Shown in pieces: positions 6,888 through 15,176 of a stretch of 33,348 bases of DNA. Under the pieces are notes generated by a model, which was not told the origin of the DNA, ran no database searches, and was given only the letters and a program-made list of their open reading frames with translations. Numbering within the stretch: position 1 is the first letter of the stretch; the number at the start of each line of letters is the position of its first letter. The position numbers and the translations under genes are program-made. This stretch comes from a virus. The stretch lies in IMG/VR virus record IMGVR_UViG_3300025137_000143, positions 1-33,348 of that record; one strand, given 5' to 3'.

Positions 6888-8242
6888 TATTTTGTTTTTA
6901 TTCCTGGTGTGTTAATGTATAGTGATTTTCCAGACCAACCACCTTGTGCTCTTGTTCTTGATGTGATTGGTATTGAAACATCTATACCTAATAATTTATA
7001 TTTAAAACTTAAAGTGAATTGTTGTGACTTACCATCATATGTGTATTTGATACCACTATAATTTTTTGTAGTTTTGTTAAATAAAAATTCTTTATATTCT
7101 TCATTGCTTGCAACATCTTTTATAGTCGCACTTGATTCCGTACCAATTAAAAGTTTATAAGGGCACGGTGTGGAATCTGCACTATCAGGATATACATATA
7201 ATCCTACTGTGTTTAAGAAATACGTTAAATTTTTTGGTGTCTTTAAATAAGAACCAAAGTTATTAATTAAATTATTTCTATAACCATAATAAAAACCATC
7301 TTTATAAAAATTTAACTTATCTTTTTTAAATTCTTTTGCTAGTGTTACAAATGCTGCTTTACTAGTGGTTTCGCTAGGTTTTTCTTTTGAAATATTAAAT
7401 TTACTTAAGGCCTTTTTTGCATTTTTGCCTTTTACAGTTTTTGCTGCGTCATTCCATGCCTTATCCATTAAAGCAACAATATTGTTATATTGCTTTTTAT
7501 CTTCTAACTTTTTATAGAAACTGTTAATTGCTGTGTTGAATTTAGGTGTAACATCTTTACCTGTTGTTGCTTTGTTAGAGTAACCTATGTAATCTGTTTT
7601 ACCTATTTGAATAATTATGTCACTAGGATTATTTTTATGAATACCACTTGGTTTTCCACGAGCAGTCCAAAAATATTTAATTGGTTTTTTAGGTAAATCT
7701 TTTCTAACAGCCTTTGCCATTTGATAACCTATGTTTATATCTACTTCAGGTGTTTCATCTTTATCTATCATTTGTTTTAAAAAATCAAAAGTAATTTCTT
7801 CTTCTTTACCTTTGATAACCATATGAATACCTGTGCCACCAGTCTTACCACCCAAATCTTTTAAAAATGTTGCAACATCTGTGAACTTAGGATTCTTTGC
7901 AAAATACAAAGACATAAATTCATTTACATTTGATGACGCTGTAGAGTTTTTTCTAGTCTTCATACCATAGTGACCTATGACATCTGCAATTCGAAGACTT
8001 ACTGAATATGGTAATTGTTTTTCACCATCAAATATTTGAAATGGAAATTTACCTTTATCACTAATAGATGTGCCTTTAGTCTTTTCGACACTCTTAAACT
8101 TTAATTCTTTTTTAGGTTTGATTTCTTTTTTGACAGTTTTTTCTACTTCAGGCTTAACAGTATAAAAAGGGTTAAATGTCCCTTTCTGCTGATAGTCTGG
8201 CGATATTGTTAATTCCCGTAAGTATTCTTTAAACTTTAACAT
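6887..8242 (-). CDS. Large late protein of unknown function with possible PD-(D/E)xK-like motif
   Basis: A 451-residue protein when started at 8242. An upstream in-frame ATG at 8254 exists, but a GGGAG ribosome binding site lies between the two and fits the 8242 start, giving MLKFKEYLRELTISP. That opening matches the T4 capsid-targeting pattern and ends in L-R-E. A Lys-rich linker follows (about 30-60), then a globular region. KNNPSDIIIQIG (about 203-214) followed 12-16 residues later by GYSNKAT resembles the PD...(x)K core of restriction-like nucleases, though this may be coincidence. No family name is offered. It heads a tightly overlapped run of late genes down to 2672. Confidence 0.5.
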   Translation of the reverse strand: MLKFKEYLRELTISPDYQQKGTFNPFYTVKPEVEKTVKKEIKPKKELKFKSVEKTKGTSISDKGKFPFQIFDGEKQLPYSVSLRIADVIGHYGMKTRKNSTASSNVNEFMSLYFAKNPKFTDVATFLKDLGGKTGGTGIHMVIKGKEEEITFDFLKQMIDKDETPEVDINIGYQMAKAVRKDLPKKPIKYFWTARGKPSGIHKNNPSDIIIQIGKTDYIGYSNKATTGKDVTPKFNTAINSFYKKLEDKKQYNNIVALMDKAWNDAAKTVKGKNAKKALSKFNISKEKPSETTSKAAFVTLAKEFKKDKLNFYKDGFYYGYRNNLINNFGSYLKTPKNLTYFLNTVGLYVYPDSADSTPCPYKLLIGTESSATIKDVASNEEYKEFLFNKTTKNYSGIKYTYDGKSQQFTLSFKYKLLGIDVSIPITSRTRAQGGWSGKSLYINTPGIKTK

Positions 8243-8253
8243 CATTACTCCCA

Positions 8254-8282
8254 TGTATATACTAAAATAACTATTTAGTCAA
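8254..8282 (-). promoter_or_regulatory. Candidate promoter for the late block at 8242
   Basis: Two overlapping readings: a sigma70-type TTGACT-N17-TATACA, or a late-type ACTAAATA (8272-8279, two mismatches). The late reading gives a leader that includes the GGGAG ribosome binding site, so it is preferred. Neither is strong. Confidence 0.35.
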
Positions 8283-8565
8283 GGAGAAACTTGGGAAGAC
8301 CACCATTTACCTTCCATACCTGATTTTTATTGTGCCAATCTGCAAATTCTTTTGCTTTTTCTCTAAATTCAAAGGCTTTAACAACCATAGGCTTACTGTG
8401 TAGAGAACAAATACCTTGCACTACTTCAAAGATATATTTTTTGTTTTTCTTTCTAGTTTTGATAGTATATTCTAGATTATCTAAATTAGAATTGGAAGTC
8501 TTGGAACTTCTTGTATTTTTCCTCGGCGCTGTCTTCTTTCGTGTCTTTAATGGTATGTTCGACAT
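8275..8565 (-). CDS. Small basic protein of unknown function overlapping the gp41 3' end
   Basis: A 96-residue, very basic protein. Residues 7-25 are Lys/Arg/Thr/Ser-rich (TRKKTAPRKNTRSSK), suggesting a disordered nucleic-acid-binding tail. The rest, from EYTIKTRKKNKKYIFEVVQG to the end, has a plausible beta-rich fold with aromatic WHNKNQVWKVNGGLPKFLLD. The ORF overlaps the end of gp41 by 80 nt in a different frame. A good ribosome binding site (AGGAGACC) precedes the ATG, which argues that it is real. It is the last gene of the replication run. No family is recognised. Confidence 0.55.
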   Translation of the reverse strand: MSNIPLKTRKKTAPRKNTRSSKTSNSNLDNLEYTIKTRKKNKKYIFEVVQGICSLHSKPMVVKAFEFREKAKEFADWHNKNQVWKVNGGLPKFLLD

Positions 8566-9892
8566 ATTTGGTCTCCTGTGGTTGTATTATGTTTTGTGCT
8601 TGTTGTTCAATATCAAACAGTTTCATTCTTGTACGATCTACACCAATCATAAACTTTCTATTCATAGTTGGATCGTTATATCTGTTCTTTAATTGTTTGA
8701 CAAGCATTTGCCCTGCCTTTTCTAGTTCTTCACTAGAGATCAACGCAAACATAAAGTCTGCTGTTGCTGGAAGCCCGAAAGATTCAGAAGTATCTTCTAA
8801 ACCTATGTCTGTTGAAACGAAACCTGATCTGGTCGTTTGTGTCGCCGTTACGATAGGCAAATCTAATTCTACAGCCAAACCTCTTAGTTCTTCAGCAATT
8901 GCTTTGATATAGGTATAACTGTTAATACTAGAACCTGCCTTAAATCTTGATGAGGCACATATATTAATGTAATCAATAAAAATAATATCTGGCTTGAATG
9001 TTCTTTTTAAAGCCAATTCATTTACTAAGGCACGATAATGATTTGCGCCTGCACTAGCAGTTGGATACTCTTTAATAATTAATGTGCCAGTAGTTTTGGA
9101 TTGTAGTTTTGTGATCTTGTCGCTGAATAATTTTTTATTCAACATATGTAAATCTTCCATAGAAATGTTAAGTAAGTTTGCGTCTATTCTTTCAGCAATT
9201 CTTTCCTCTGCCATTTCCATAGTGATATACAAAACATTTTTGTTTTGTGCCAATGCACTTGCAGCTTGATGACACATGAATAAAGTTTTACCAACACCTG
9301 TACCTGCCAATGCGACATTAAGAGTTTTAGTTGGTAAACCACCTTTTGTGATTTTGTTGAAATGTTCTAGATCAAAAGGTATTTTAGTTTCTTTTTTATG
9401 GTAATAATCAAATCGTTTTTCTATGTCAAGTAAATAATCATGACCCACAGCATTATCGAAACTAACAGACAAAGCGTCACGGAGTATTTCTGGTATTGCT
9501 TCTTGGGTGTGTTTTTTATCTTTACCATCTAATATATGTATACCTTCCATAACTGCATTATGGACAGCACGATCTTTACAAAATTTTTCTGTGGTATTAA
9601 CTAACCAGTCAAGGTCAACATCTTCAGGATTAAGAGAAGTTATAAGGGAGACTATTTGTTTATATTCATCCTCATTCAGGTCTTTACGTTTACCAAGGTC
9701 TATTTGTAGAGTTTCTTTTGTAGGGCATTTGTTGTATTGAGAAATAAATTTTTGTATTTCTGTAAATACTACACGCTCACTACGGTCTTGAAAATACTCT
9801 GGTTTAAGAAAAGGTAAAACTTTTCTTGTATAGTCTTCGTTATGTATTAAGTTCCTGAGAGCTGTTCTCTCTATCTTCTCCGCTGCTACCAT
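8486..9892 (-). CDS. 41: Replicative DNA helicase gp41 (DnaB family)
   Basis: A 468-residue homologue of T4 gp41 (475 residues), the hexameric 5'-3' helicase that unwinds the fork and partners with primase. The N-terminal domain carries [20 protein letters not shown], as in T4. Walker A is GTGVGKT at 197-203. MEMAEERIAERIDANLL and IIFIDYINIC are the DnaB-type motifs, and SFGLPATADFMFAL matches T4 strongly. The C-terminus KFQDFQF resembles the acidic-aromatic tail of T4 gp41. It overlaps the upstream 102-residue gene by 53 nt and the small basic gene downstream by 80 nt, consistent with translation from one polycistronic message. Function is confident from family identity. Confidence 0.96.
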   Translation of the reverse strand: MVAAEKIERTALRNLIHNEDYTRKVLPFLKPEYFQDRSERVVFTEIQKFISQYNKCPTKETLQIDLGKRKDLNEDEYKQIVSLITSLNPEDVDLDWLVNTTEKFCKDRAVHNAVMEGIHILDGKDKKHTQEAIPEILRDALSVSFDNAVGHDYLLDIEKRFDYYHKKETKIPFDLEHFNKITKGGLPTKTLNVALAGTGVGKTLFMCHQAASALAQNKNVLYITMEMAEERIAERIDANLLNISMEDLHMLNKKLFSDKITKLQSKTTGTLIIKEYPTASAGANHYRALVNELALKRTFKPDIIFIDYINICASSRFKAGSSINSYTYIKAIAEELRGLAVELDLPIVTATQTTRSGFVSTDIGLEDTSESFGLPATADFMFALISSEELEKAGQMLVKQLKNRYNDPTMNRKFMIGVDRTRMKLFDIEQQAQNIIQPQETKYVEHTIKDTKEDSAEEKYKKFQDFQF

Positions 9893-10148
9893 TACTATCC
9901 TTTTCTACTTCGATTGCTAATATGTCACCAATGACATTAATAAAGTCTCCTGAATCCGTATTACACTTGTTTGGATTCTCATGTATATTATAATCAAATT
10001 TAAGTTTTAACTTATCGTTTTCTTTATCTTCATTCCATGAAACTTTACCATAGGTATAAACGACATCTTTATACTGACCATCTTCAATTTGAAAACCTAG
10101 TTGTTCAAATTTTGGATGTTCAACATGTCTATAATTCGGGATTGCCAT
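9840..10148 (-). CDS. Conserved hypothetical protein between uvsX and gp41
   Basis: A 102-residue acidic protein. The first 80 residues look like a compact beta-rich domain ([33 protein letters not shown]), followed by an acidic Ser/Glu/Asp-rich tail. The start overlaps the end of uvsX by 20 nt and its end overlaps the start of gp41 by 53 nt, so it is embedded in the replication operon. I recall similarly sized unknown genes next to uvsX and gp41 in cyanophages. A helicase or recombination accessory role is only inferred from position. No catalytic motif is visible. Confidence 0.6.
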   Translation of the reverse strand: MAIPNYRHVEHPKFEQLGFQIEDGQYKDVVYTYGKVSWNEDKENDKLKLKFDYNIHENPNKCNTDSGDFINVIGDILAIEVEKDSNGSSGEDRENSSQELNT

Positions 10149-11154
10149 AACTATACTCTTTGTTTGCTGCTTCGTCTATTTGTTTTAGTATATCGTCTGT
10201 AAAATATTTTTCTGGTTCATTGTAAATAGTTTTTGCATATTGTTTTGAACCATCTGGTAGTTCTATTCTTGTTGATACTTGTTTAAAGATACCATACTTA
10301 GTTGCTAAGTCTAGTAGTCCATAATATTTATCTAAACCTGTATCATAACGTAATCTAACATCAACCATCATGTTTTCTTTTGATAGTCTGGATTTCTGTG
10401 TCTTACAATGTATTATGTTTCCAATAACCTCTGTACCATCTTTCTCTTTTTTCTTTGAAAGATACACAATTGTTGAGGCCGCATATTTTAAACCAGAACC
10501 ACCACCCATTTCTTTCATTGGCATATATGCACCAACTACATCATAAGTGTGATTAGTAATAACCATAGGCACTTTTGCACGACCTAGTTTTAAAGTTAAC
10601 ACTCTAAACGCAGCCTTCAATACTTGTGCTCTAGTCATATCTCTAGTTTCTTTACCATCTGCTGTATCTTCAACTTCTTTGGTAGTTGATAACATACCTA
10701 AACTATCTAAGACTAATAAGATAGGTTTTCTATCTGCTTCATTTTGTTCCATGTACTTGTCTAGTACAGTTAAGGATTGTGTTCTAAATTCTTGTACAGT
10801 AGTTACAGGCATAATAACCATACGTTCACTATCAATACCTCTATCTTCAATAAGTTTTTTAGTTAATGCACTTTCACTTTCAAAGTATATAACACCTGCG
10901 TCAGGATTGTTATCTAAGAAATGTTTACACATACCTAATACAAAAAAAGTTTTACCTGTTGCACTTTCACCTGCGATAGCAGTTATCTTGTTTGATGGTA
11001 TACCACCATGAATACTTCCTGATAGTAAGGCATTAAATATGTGTGAGCCTGTATTAATAAAAGTATCTACATCACCTGCCTCAACACCTTCGCTTACTAA
11101 ACTGGCGTATTCGTTTCCTGTTTCTTTAATTATCTGTTTTAGAAAGTCCGGCAT
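10129..11154 (-). CDS. uvsX: RecA-like recombinase UvsX
   Basis: A 341-residue homologue of T4 UvsX (about 390 residues), the strand-exchange protein for recombination-dependent replication. Walker A is GESATGKT at 62-69. [10 protein letters not shown] follows at about 95-104 and [10 protein letters not shown] is Walker B. The RecA-type [11 protein letters not shown]-like segment appears as [13 protein letters not shown], and NHTYDV marks the sensor strand. A strong ribosome binding site, AAGGAG, lies 7 nt upstream of the ATG inside the preceding small gene. uvsY and uvsW are elsewhere in this window, so the mediator and helicase partners are also present. Transcription likely begins at the promoter at 11330-11358 or upstream. 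Confidence 0.96.
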   Translation of the reverse strand: MPDFLKQIIKETGNEYASLVSEGVEAGDVDTFINTGSHIFNALLSGSIHGGIPSNKITAIAGESATGKTFFVLGMCKHFLDNNPDAGVIYFESESALTKKLIEDRGIDSERMVIMPVTTVQEFRTQSLTVLDKYMEQNEADRKPILLVLDSLGMLSTTKEVEDTADGKETRDMTRAQVLKAAFRVLTLKLGRAKVPMVITNHTYDVVGAYMPMKEMGGGSGLKYAASTIVYLSKKKEKDGTEVIGNIIHCKTQKSRLSKENMMVDVRLRYDTGLDKYYGLLDLATKYGIFKQVSTRIELPDGSKQYAKTIYNEPEKYFTDDILKQIDEAANKEYSYGNPEL

Positions 11155-11329
11155 TGTTTTTCTCCTTTTGTATTATAAATTGTAATTTTTCAAATATTCT
11201 TCCAACCGTAGTACATTCTTCAGGTCGGATAGCACCTCGTTGTAAAGACGCTGTAATTATCTTTGCTATTGTATTGTAATCTGCTATTGTCAGATTTTGT
11301 TGTTCTAGTTTTTCCATAATTTCTTTCAT
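11126..11329 (-). CDS. Small conserved protein upstream of uvsX
   Basis: A 67-residue, helical, charged protein containing [25 protein letters not shown] recall a similar small unknown gene with a RGAFRPEE-like stretch near uvsX in cyanophages. It overlaps uvsX by 29 nt. The start is ambiguous. The -10 box of a good sigma70-type promoter directly abuts the first ATG, so a transcript made from that promoter would begin about 7 nt downstream and could only use the second in-frame Met (residue 5, at 11317). Read-through mRNA carries AGGAG 12 nt upstream of the first ATG. No function can be assigned. Confidence 0.6.
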   Translation of the reverse strand: MKEIMEKLEQQNLTIADYNTIAKIITASLQRGAIRPEECTTVGRIFEKLQFIIQKEKNNAGLSKTDN

Positions 11330-11358
11330 AGTATATCAGGTCTCCTATAATTTGTCAA
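11330..11358 (-). promoter_or_regulatory. Sigma70-type promoter upstream of uvsX
   Basis: -35 TTGACA (11353-11358) inside the end of methyltransferase copy 1, 17-nt spacer ending CCTGA, -10 TATACT (11330-11335). The -10 directly abuts the annotated ATG of the 67-residue gene. AGGAG within the spacer can act as a ribosome binding site only on read-through mRNA. Confidence 0.75.
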
Positions 11359-12469
11359 GGACTTTCTCATATATAGAATCCGCTATTGCTTTCATCATTA
11401 ACGGTGGTACCATTCTACCTATTCGTTCTGCCCTTTGGTTCCATTTACCAGTTAGAATAAAATCATCTGGTAATGATTGTATTCTTTTCAATTCACCCAA
11501 AGTAAGTTTTCGTGGTTCGTTCCAATGAAACGCTCCAGCATTTGTTTGCCCACTACCCATTGCTGTCAATGTAGGTGCTGGTGCAAATTGTGATACTCGT
11601 TTAAGATTGAAATGATGACCCTTTGGGTGATAATCACCACCAGTCAAAACTTTGCCTGGATCTTTAGGCATATTACTACCTGTATCTTTCCAGTATGCTG
11701 TATTCACAAATTTTTCTGTTAGTTCTTTTACTTCTTCAGGATCATATTCTAATCCTTCTAATGCTTCTTTTAAAGGTATAATTTTATTATCAGGTTCAGG
11801 AAAAACATTTTGTATTGTCATAAAGTTTAATCCAACTTTTTCTGTGATATCATTTCTTATACCAATAAAAATAACTCTGGTTCTTGTTTGAGATACGCCA
11901 TAATTTTTACTGTTCATTACTTGTGAACACACATCATAACCTATCTTTTCAAATTCATTTAATATTTTATTATAATATTCTTTTGCTTCGCCAATTGTTA
12001 GACCAGCAACATTTTCTGCAACAATAACTTTTGGTCTAATATCATTTGCTACTCGTAAAAACTCAAAGAATAAATCTTCAATGTTTTCTACCATCATACC
12101 ATCAGAGTATGATTTAGTTTTACCCCAACCATCAGAATGCTTACCACCTGATGAATGAGATAGTTTACCTGCCACACTAAATGCACTACACGGTGGCGAA
12201 CCATCTAATATATCTATATCAGTTGTACCTGCAATATCTAAAAAATCTTTAGCAGATAATTTTTTTATGTCACCTGGTAGTATTGGTGTGTCTGGATAGT
12301 TCTCTCTATATGTGTTTTGTGCTTCTTCAACAAACTCATTAACACATAAAATTTTAGCACCTGCAAGTCTATAACCTGTAGATGAGCCACCACCACCTGC
12401 AAAGGTAGAGATAACATTAAATCTTTCTCGTTTACTGGATTCTATAACGTCTTTTAAATTATATATCAT
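11345..12469 (-). CDS. C5-cytosine DNA methyltransferase homologue with motif X Asn-to-Arg (candidate carboxymethyltransferase), copy 1
   Basis: A 374-residue Dcm-family enzyme with all core motifs in order. Motif I is STFAGGGGSSTGYRLAG (21-37). Motif IV is GSPPCSAFS with nucleophile Cys94. Motif VI is VAENVAGL, motif VIII is SQTRTRV, and motif IX is RKLTLGELKRIQSLPDDF. The usual motif X GN-[AS]-V is instead GRMVPP, putting Arg352 where Asn is near-invariant, close to the cofactor's methyl group. The second copy at 24441 has the same change. From memory, M.MpeI N374K (Asn to Lys, which I take to be this position) accepts carboxy-SAM, so I infer 5-carboxymethylcytosine synthesis. The start overlaps the gp43 stop as ATGA, coupling it to DNA polymerase. 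The target-recognition region differs from copy 2. Confidence 0.9.
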   Translation of the reverse strand: MIYNLKDVIESSKRERFNVISTFAGGGGSSTGYRLAGAKILCVNEFVEEAQNTYRENYPDTPILPGDIKKLSAKDFLDIAGTTDIDILDGSPPCSAFSVAGKLSHSSGGKHSDGWGKTKSYSDGMMVENIEDLFFEFLRVANDIRPKVIVAENVAGLTIGEAKEYYNKILNEFEKIGYDVCSQVMNSKNYGVSQTRTRVIFIGIRNDITEKVGLNFMTIQNVFPEPDNKIIPLKEALEGLEYDPEEVKELTEKFVNTAYWKDTGSNMPKDPGKVLTGGDYHPKGHHFNLKRVSQFAPAPTLTAMGSGQTNAGAFHWNEPRKLTLGELKRIQSLPDDFILTGKWNQRAERIGRMVPPLMMKAIADSIYEKVLDKL

Positions 12470-14934
12470 GCAAAAAAATCCTCAATTGTAGCACTATCAG
12501 AAGCGTCTATCTTCCAATTGATAGCGTTAAGTATAAATCGTAAAGGTTCCATAAATGATTTTGTAAATTGTTGTTCGTAATCTATGAGACCGTGCATTTC
12601 AAATTCTTTAGGTAATTTTGCCATAAAGGTAATGACATTGGCATTCCACATATTCTTTCGTAAATGTACAAACTTACCTTTATCACCTTCATAGAATTGT
12701 TGAAACTTGTGTGAAACTTTTTTTGTTTTAAGTAGATGATTATATAACAATGCACCTTTAACATGCATTGGTGTACCCTTCTTGTAAATAGATGTGGTGT
12801 CGCCATATTTTTTTACACCATTAACACTACGAGGAAAAGCAATTTCTTCTGGTGGTAATAGTTCAAAGTCTCTACGAAAGTTTACAATAAACTCTTTCAT
12901 TTCTTTTTGATCACCACCCATAATAACTTTGAATGCTTCTCGTAACTTTTCTCTACAAGGTAATGGGGTGGATGTTTTAACTGCTTCAATACCCATAATC
13001 TTTAATTTAGGTTCTGGATATTGTACACCTTCTGAATTGTGTACATTTAAAATATATCTTTTCTTTGCTGTCCAAATACCTTTGTCAGCAATTGCCTCTC
13101 GTTTCATTACCATTTTGTTTTCAAAGACATTCATATAACTACCTAGTTCATCATAACACTTTGTGATGTATGGTTCTAGTCTTTCACTACAAAATTTATC
13201 TAATGCTTTTACAATTTTATTACTGTCAGTTGAACCAGTCATTTTTACAAGAGGTGCCATATTGATATAAACGGAATCTGTATCTGAAGCAATAATGTAA
13301 TCATCTTTTGTTTTGTATAACTTATTAAAGTATTCGTTTAGTTTATTATCTATCCAACGTATATTCAGTTGACCAGATGTGGTTATGGCTTCTGCCATTC
13401 TGTGATCGTAATATCTAAAGTATTTGTTACCAATAGCACCATATGCACTATTTAGCGAAATCTTTTTGGAATGCTGAACCAAATAATATCTTCGTGCTAG
13501 TTTTTCATACTTAGGATCTTTTGTATTAGCATATTGTTGTTCTGCCTCAAGCATTTTCTTTTTATAAATTGTTCTATCATTATATTCTTTTTGTATGATA
13601 CGAGGTAAGAAACCTTGTTTACCTGTTCGATACATTGTACCATTGGCAGCCATACAGTTACCATCAGAGGTATCTACTTTTTTATCTAACAAGTCTGTTA
13701 TATCTACATTCTTTTTATCTGGTAAAATTGTTTCTGGTGAAATATTATATTGCATAATAAGATGTGGATATAGTGAGTTTAAATCAAAAGATACAACCCA
13801 ATCATGAAAACCAACTTTAGGGTCTTTTACATATGCACCCACAAGTTCTGGTGATGTAGGATTCATATCACGCATAGGTACAATAATATTATCTTTTAGT
13901 AATTCATTGAATATAATTGTATCCCACATTCTAACTTGTGAGAATACATCTTCGTAATTTGCTTTGGCATTATATGCCATTGTTAATGCTAGTTCAATAA
14001 GCTGTAATCTATCTTCTAGTTTATCAACCAATTCAACGTCTTGTATATTATAATCAATGAATGATTGTATATCTTGTTGGTACCATTCTTTAAAAGTATC
14101 AAATGGGTTATCATCTTTTTGTTCGCCTAGTTCTACTTTACCAATATGATCTAATCTATAACTCTCTTGGTTTTTAATTGTGAATTTACGATATAGTTGT
14201 AAATAGTCAAGTTGAGCAACACCTAGCAATCTATAATATGTTTGAGTTTTACCTAATTCATATGTTTGATCTTCTTGTATAATATTCCAAGGAGACATAC
14301 GTTTCATAGAGGAACTGCCTAGTATCTTACCTATACGTTTAACTAGATATGGTATATCAAAGTATTTACTATTCCAACCTGTAAGAACATCAGGTGAATA
14401 TGCTGACCAAAATTTTAGAAATTGTTTGAGTAAGTCTCTTTCATCATCACATTTTACATAATGAACATTGTCTTGTTTAACTGTGTAATCTGCCATACCC
14501 CAAACCAATATTTGTTTTTTGACTTGGTCTTTAACAGTAATACAAATCATTTTTTCAGCACAATCTGCTACATTAGGAAAACCATGTTCACTTTCAACCT
14601 CGATATCAATTGTGTAAATACGAAGTTTATCTTTATCGTATTCTACATTACCTGGCCAATAGTCAGCCATGTATTGATATTGAAATCTATCTGTGCCGTG
14701 TAAAAAATTTGGGTGTTCTTCGTATCGTTTAATTGTTTGTCTTGCTTCTTTAATAGACTTATATGATACGGAATCTAAACCAATACCTGTTAAGGATTTA
14801 AATCGACCTTTACCTTTTGTAGGTACGAAAAGACGAGGAACGTATGGTACACGGTCAACACATCTTTTACCATTGTCGAAATATCTAACAAGTAATTCGT
14901 CACCATAAGGCGACACATTTGTGTAAAAATTCAT
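12466..14934 (-). CDS. 43: DNA polymerase gp43 (family B)
   Basis: An 822-residue replicative polymerase, somewhat shorter than T4 gp43 (898). The exonuclease domain has YTIDIEVE (Asp110, Glu112), NSKYFDIPYL and YNIQDVEL. The polymerase domain has DLNSLYPHLI (motif A), KKISLNSAYGAIGN (motif B) and ASDTDSVYIN (motif C), so both activities should be intact. The C-terminus ATIEDFFA is a clamp-binding-type hydrophobic tail, matching the gp45 gene nearby. The ATG lies only 6 nt after the TATAAT of a sigma70-type promoter and has no ribosome binding site, predicting a leaderless message. Its last bases overlap the first methyltransferase gene. Confidence 0.97.
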   Translation of the reverse strand: MNFYTNVSPYGDELLVRYFDNGKRCVDRVPYVPRLFVPTKGKGRFKSLTGIGLDSVSYKSIKEARQTIKRYEEHPNFLHGTDRFQYQYMADYWPGNVEYDKDKLRIYTIDIEVESEHGFPNVADCAEKMICITVKDQVKKQILVWGMADYTVKQDNVHYVKCDDERDLLKQFLKFWSAYSPDVLTGWNSKYFDIPYLVKRIGKILGSSSMKRMSPWNIIQEDQTYELGKTQTYYRLLGVAQLDYLQLYRKFTIKNQESYRLDHIGKVELGEQKDDNPFDTFKEWYQQDIQSFIDYNIQDVELVDKLEDRLQLIELALTMAYNAKANYEDVFSQVRMWDTIIFNELLKDNIIVPMRDMNPTSPELVGAYVKDPKVGFHDWVVSFDLNSLYPHLIMQYNISPETILPDKKNVDITDLLDKKVDTSDGNCMAANGTMYRTGKQGFLPRIIQKEYNDRTIYKKKMLEAEQQYANTKDPKYEKLARRYYLVQHSKKISLNSAYGAIGNKYFRYYDHRMAEAITTSGQLNIRWIDNKLNEYFNKLYKTKDDYIIASDTDSVYINMAPLVKMTGSTDSNKIVKALDKFCSERLEPYITKCYDELGSYMNVFENKMVMKREAIADKGIWTAKKRYILNVHNSEGVQYPEPKLKIMGIEAVKTSTPLPCREKLREAFKVIMGGDQKEMKEFIVNFRRDFELLPPEEIAFPRSVNGVKKYGDTTSIYKKGTPMHVKGALLYNHLLKTKKVSHKFQQFYEGDKGKFVHLRKNMWNANVITFMAKLPKEFEMHGLIDYEQQFTKSFMEPLRFILNAINWKIDASDSATIEDFFA

Positions 14935-14940
14935 AATATA

Positions 14941-14969
14941 ATTATATCAGGTTTTGACTTAAAAGTCAA
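14941..14969 (-). promoter_or_regulatory. Sigma70-type promoter for gp43, with palindrome over the -35
   Basis: -35 TTGACT (14964-14969), 17-nt spacer ending CCTGA, -10 TATAAT (14941-14946). The gp43 ATG is 6 nt downstream: leaderless. The -35 lies in a 7-bp inverted repeat, TTGACTT-TT-AAGTCAA (14954-14969), a possible operator. Confidence 0.82.
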
Positions 14970-14972
14970 GGG

Positions 14973-15176
14973 TTAAAAATATTTGTCTAATACTTCAAGT
15001 TGATCGTGGTATTGTGCAATAATGTTTAATTCTTTTTCTATGGTTTCTATGATATCACCATGTTCACCTATTCCAACAGAATTTGATAAGTAGATTTCTA
15101 CGTTTGCTTTGTGTTTTTCTATATGTCCAATAGCATGTTGTTTAATTGCTTGGATCATTAGTTCTCTGTTCGCCAT
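14973..15176 (-). CDS. Small conserved protein between regA and gp43
   Basis: A 67-residue protein when started at 15176 (MANRELMIQAIKQH). An in-frame ATG at 15197 is possible, but AAAGGA lies between the two and serves the 15176 start well. The protein is helical and acidic, with residues in KQHAIGHIEKHKANVEIYLSN and ETIEKELNIIAQYHDQLEVL that look like a helical hairpin. It overlaps the regA 3' end by 35 nt. Small genes of this size sit at this position in cyanophages; I know no function. Its stop is 4 nt upstream of the -35 box of the gp43 promoter. Confidence 0.6.
   Translation of the reverse strand: MANRELMIQAIKQHAIGHIEKHKANVEIYLSNSVGIGEHGDIIETIEKELNIIAQYHDQLEVLDKYF

Noticed and set aside
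8242-8254. Upstream ATG at 8254 as the start of the large late gene
   Set aside because: The GGGAG ribosome binding site lies between this ATG and the one at 8242, and the 8242 start gives the capsid-targeting-like MLKFKEYLRE.
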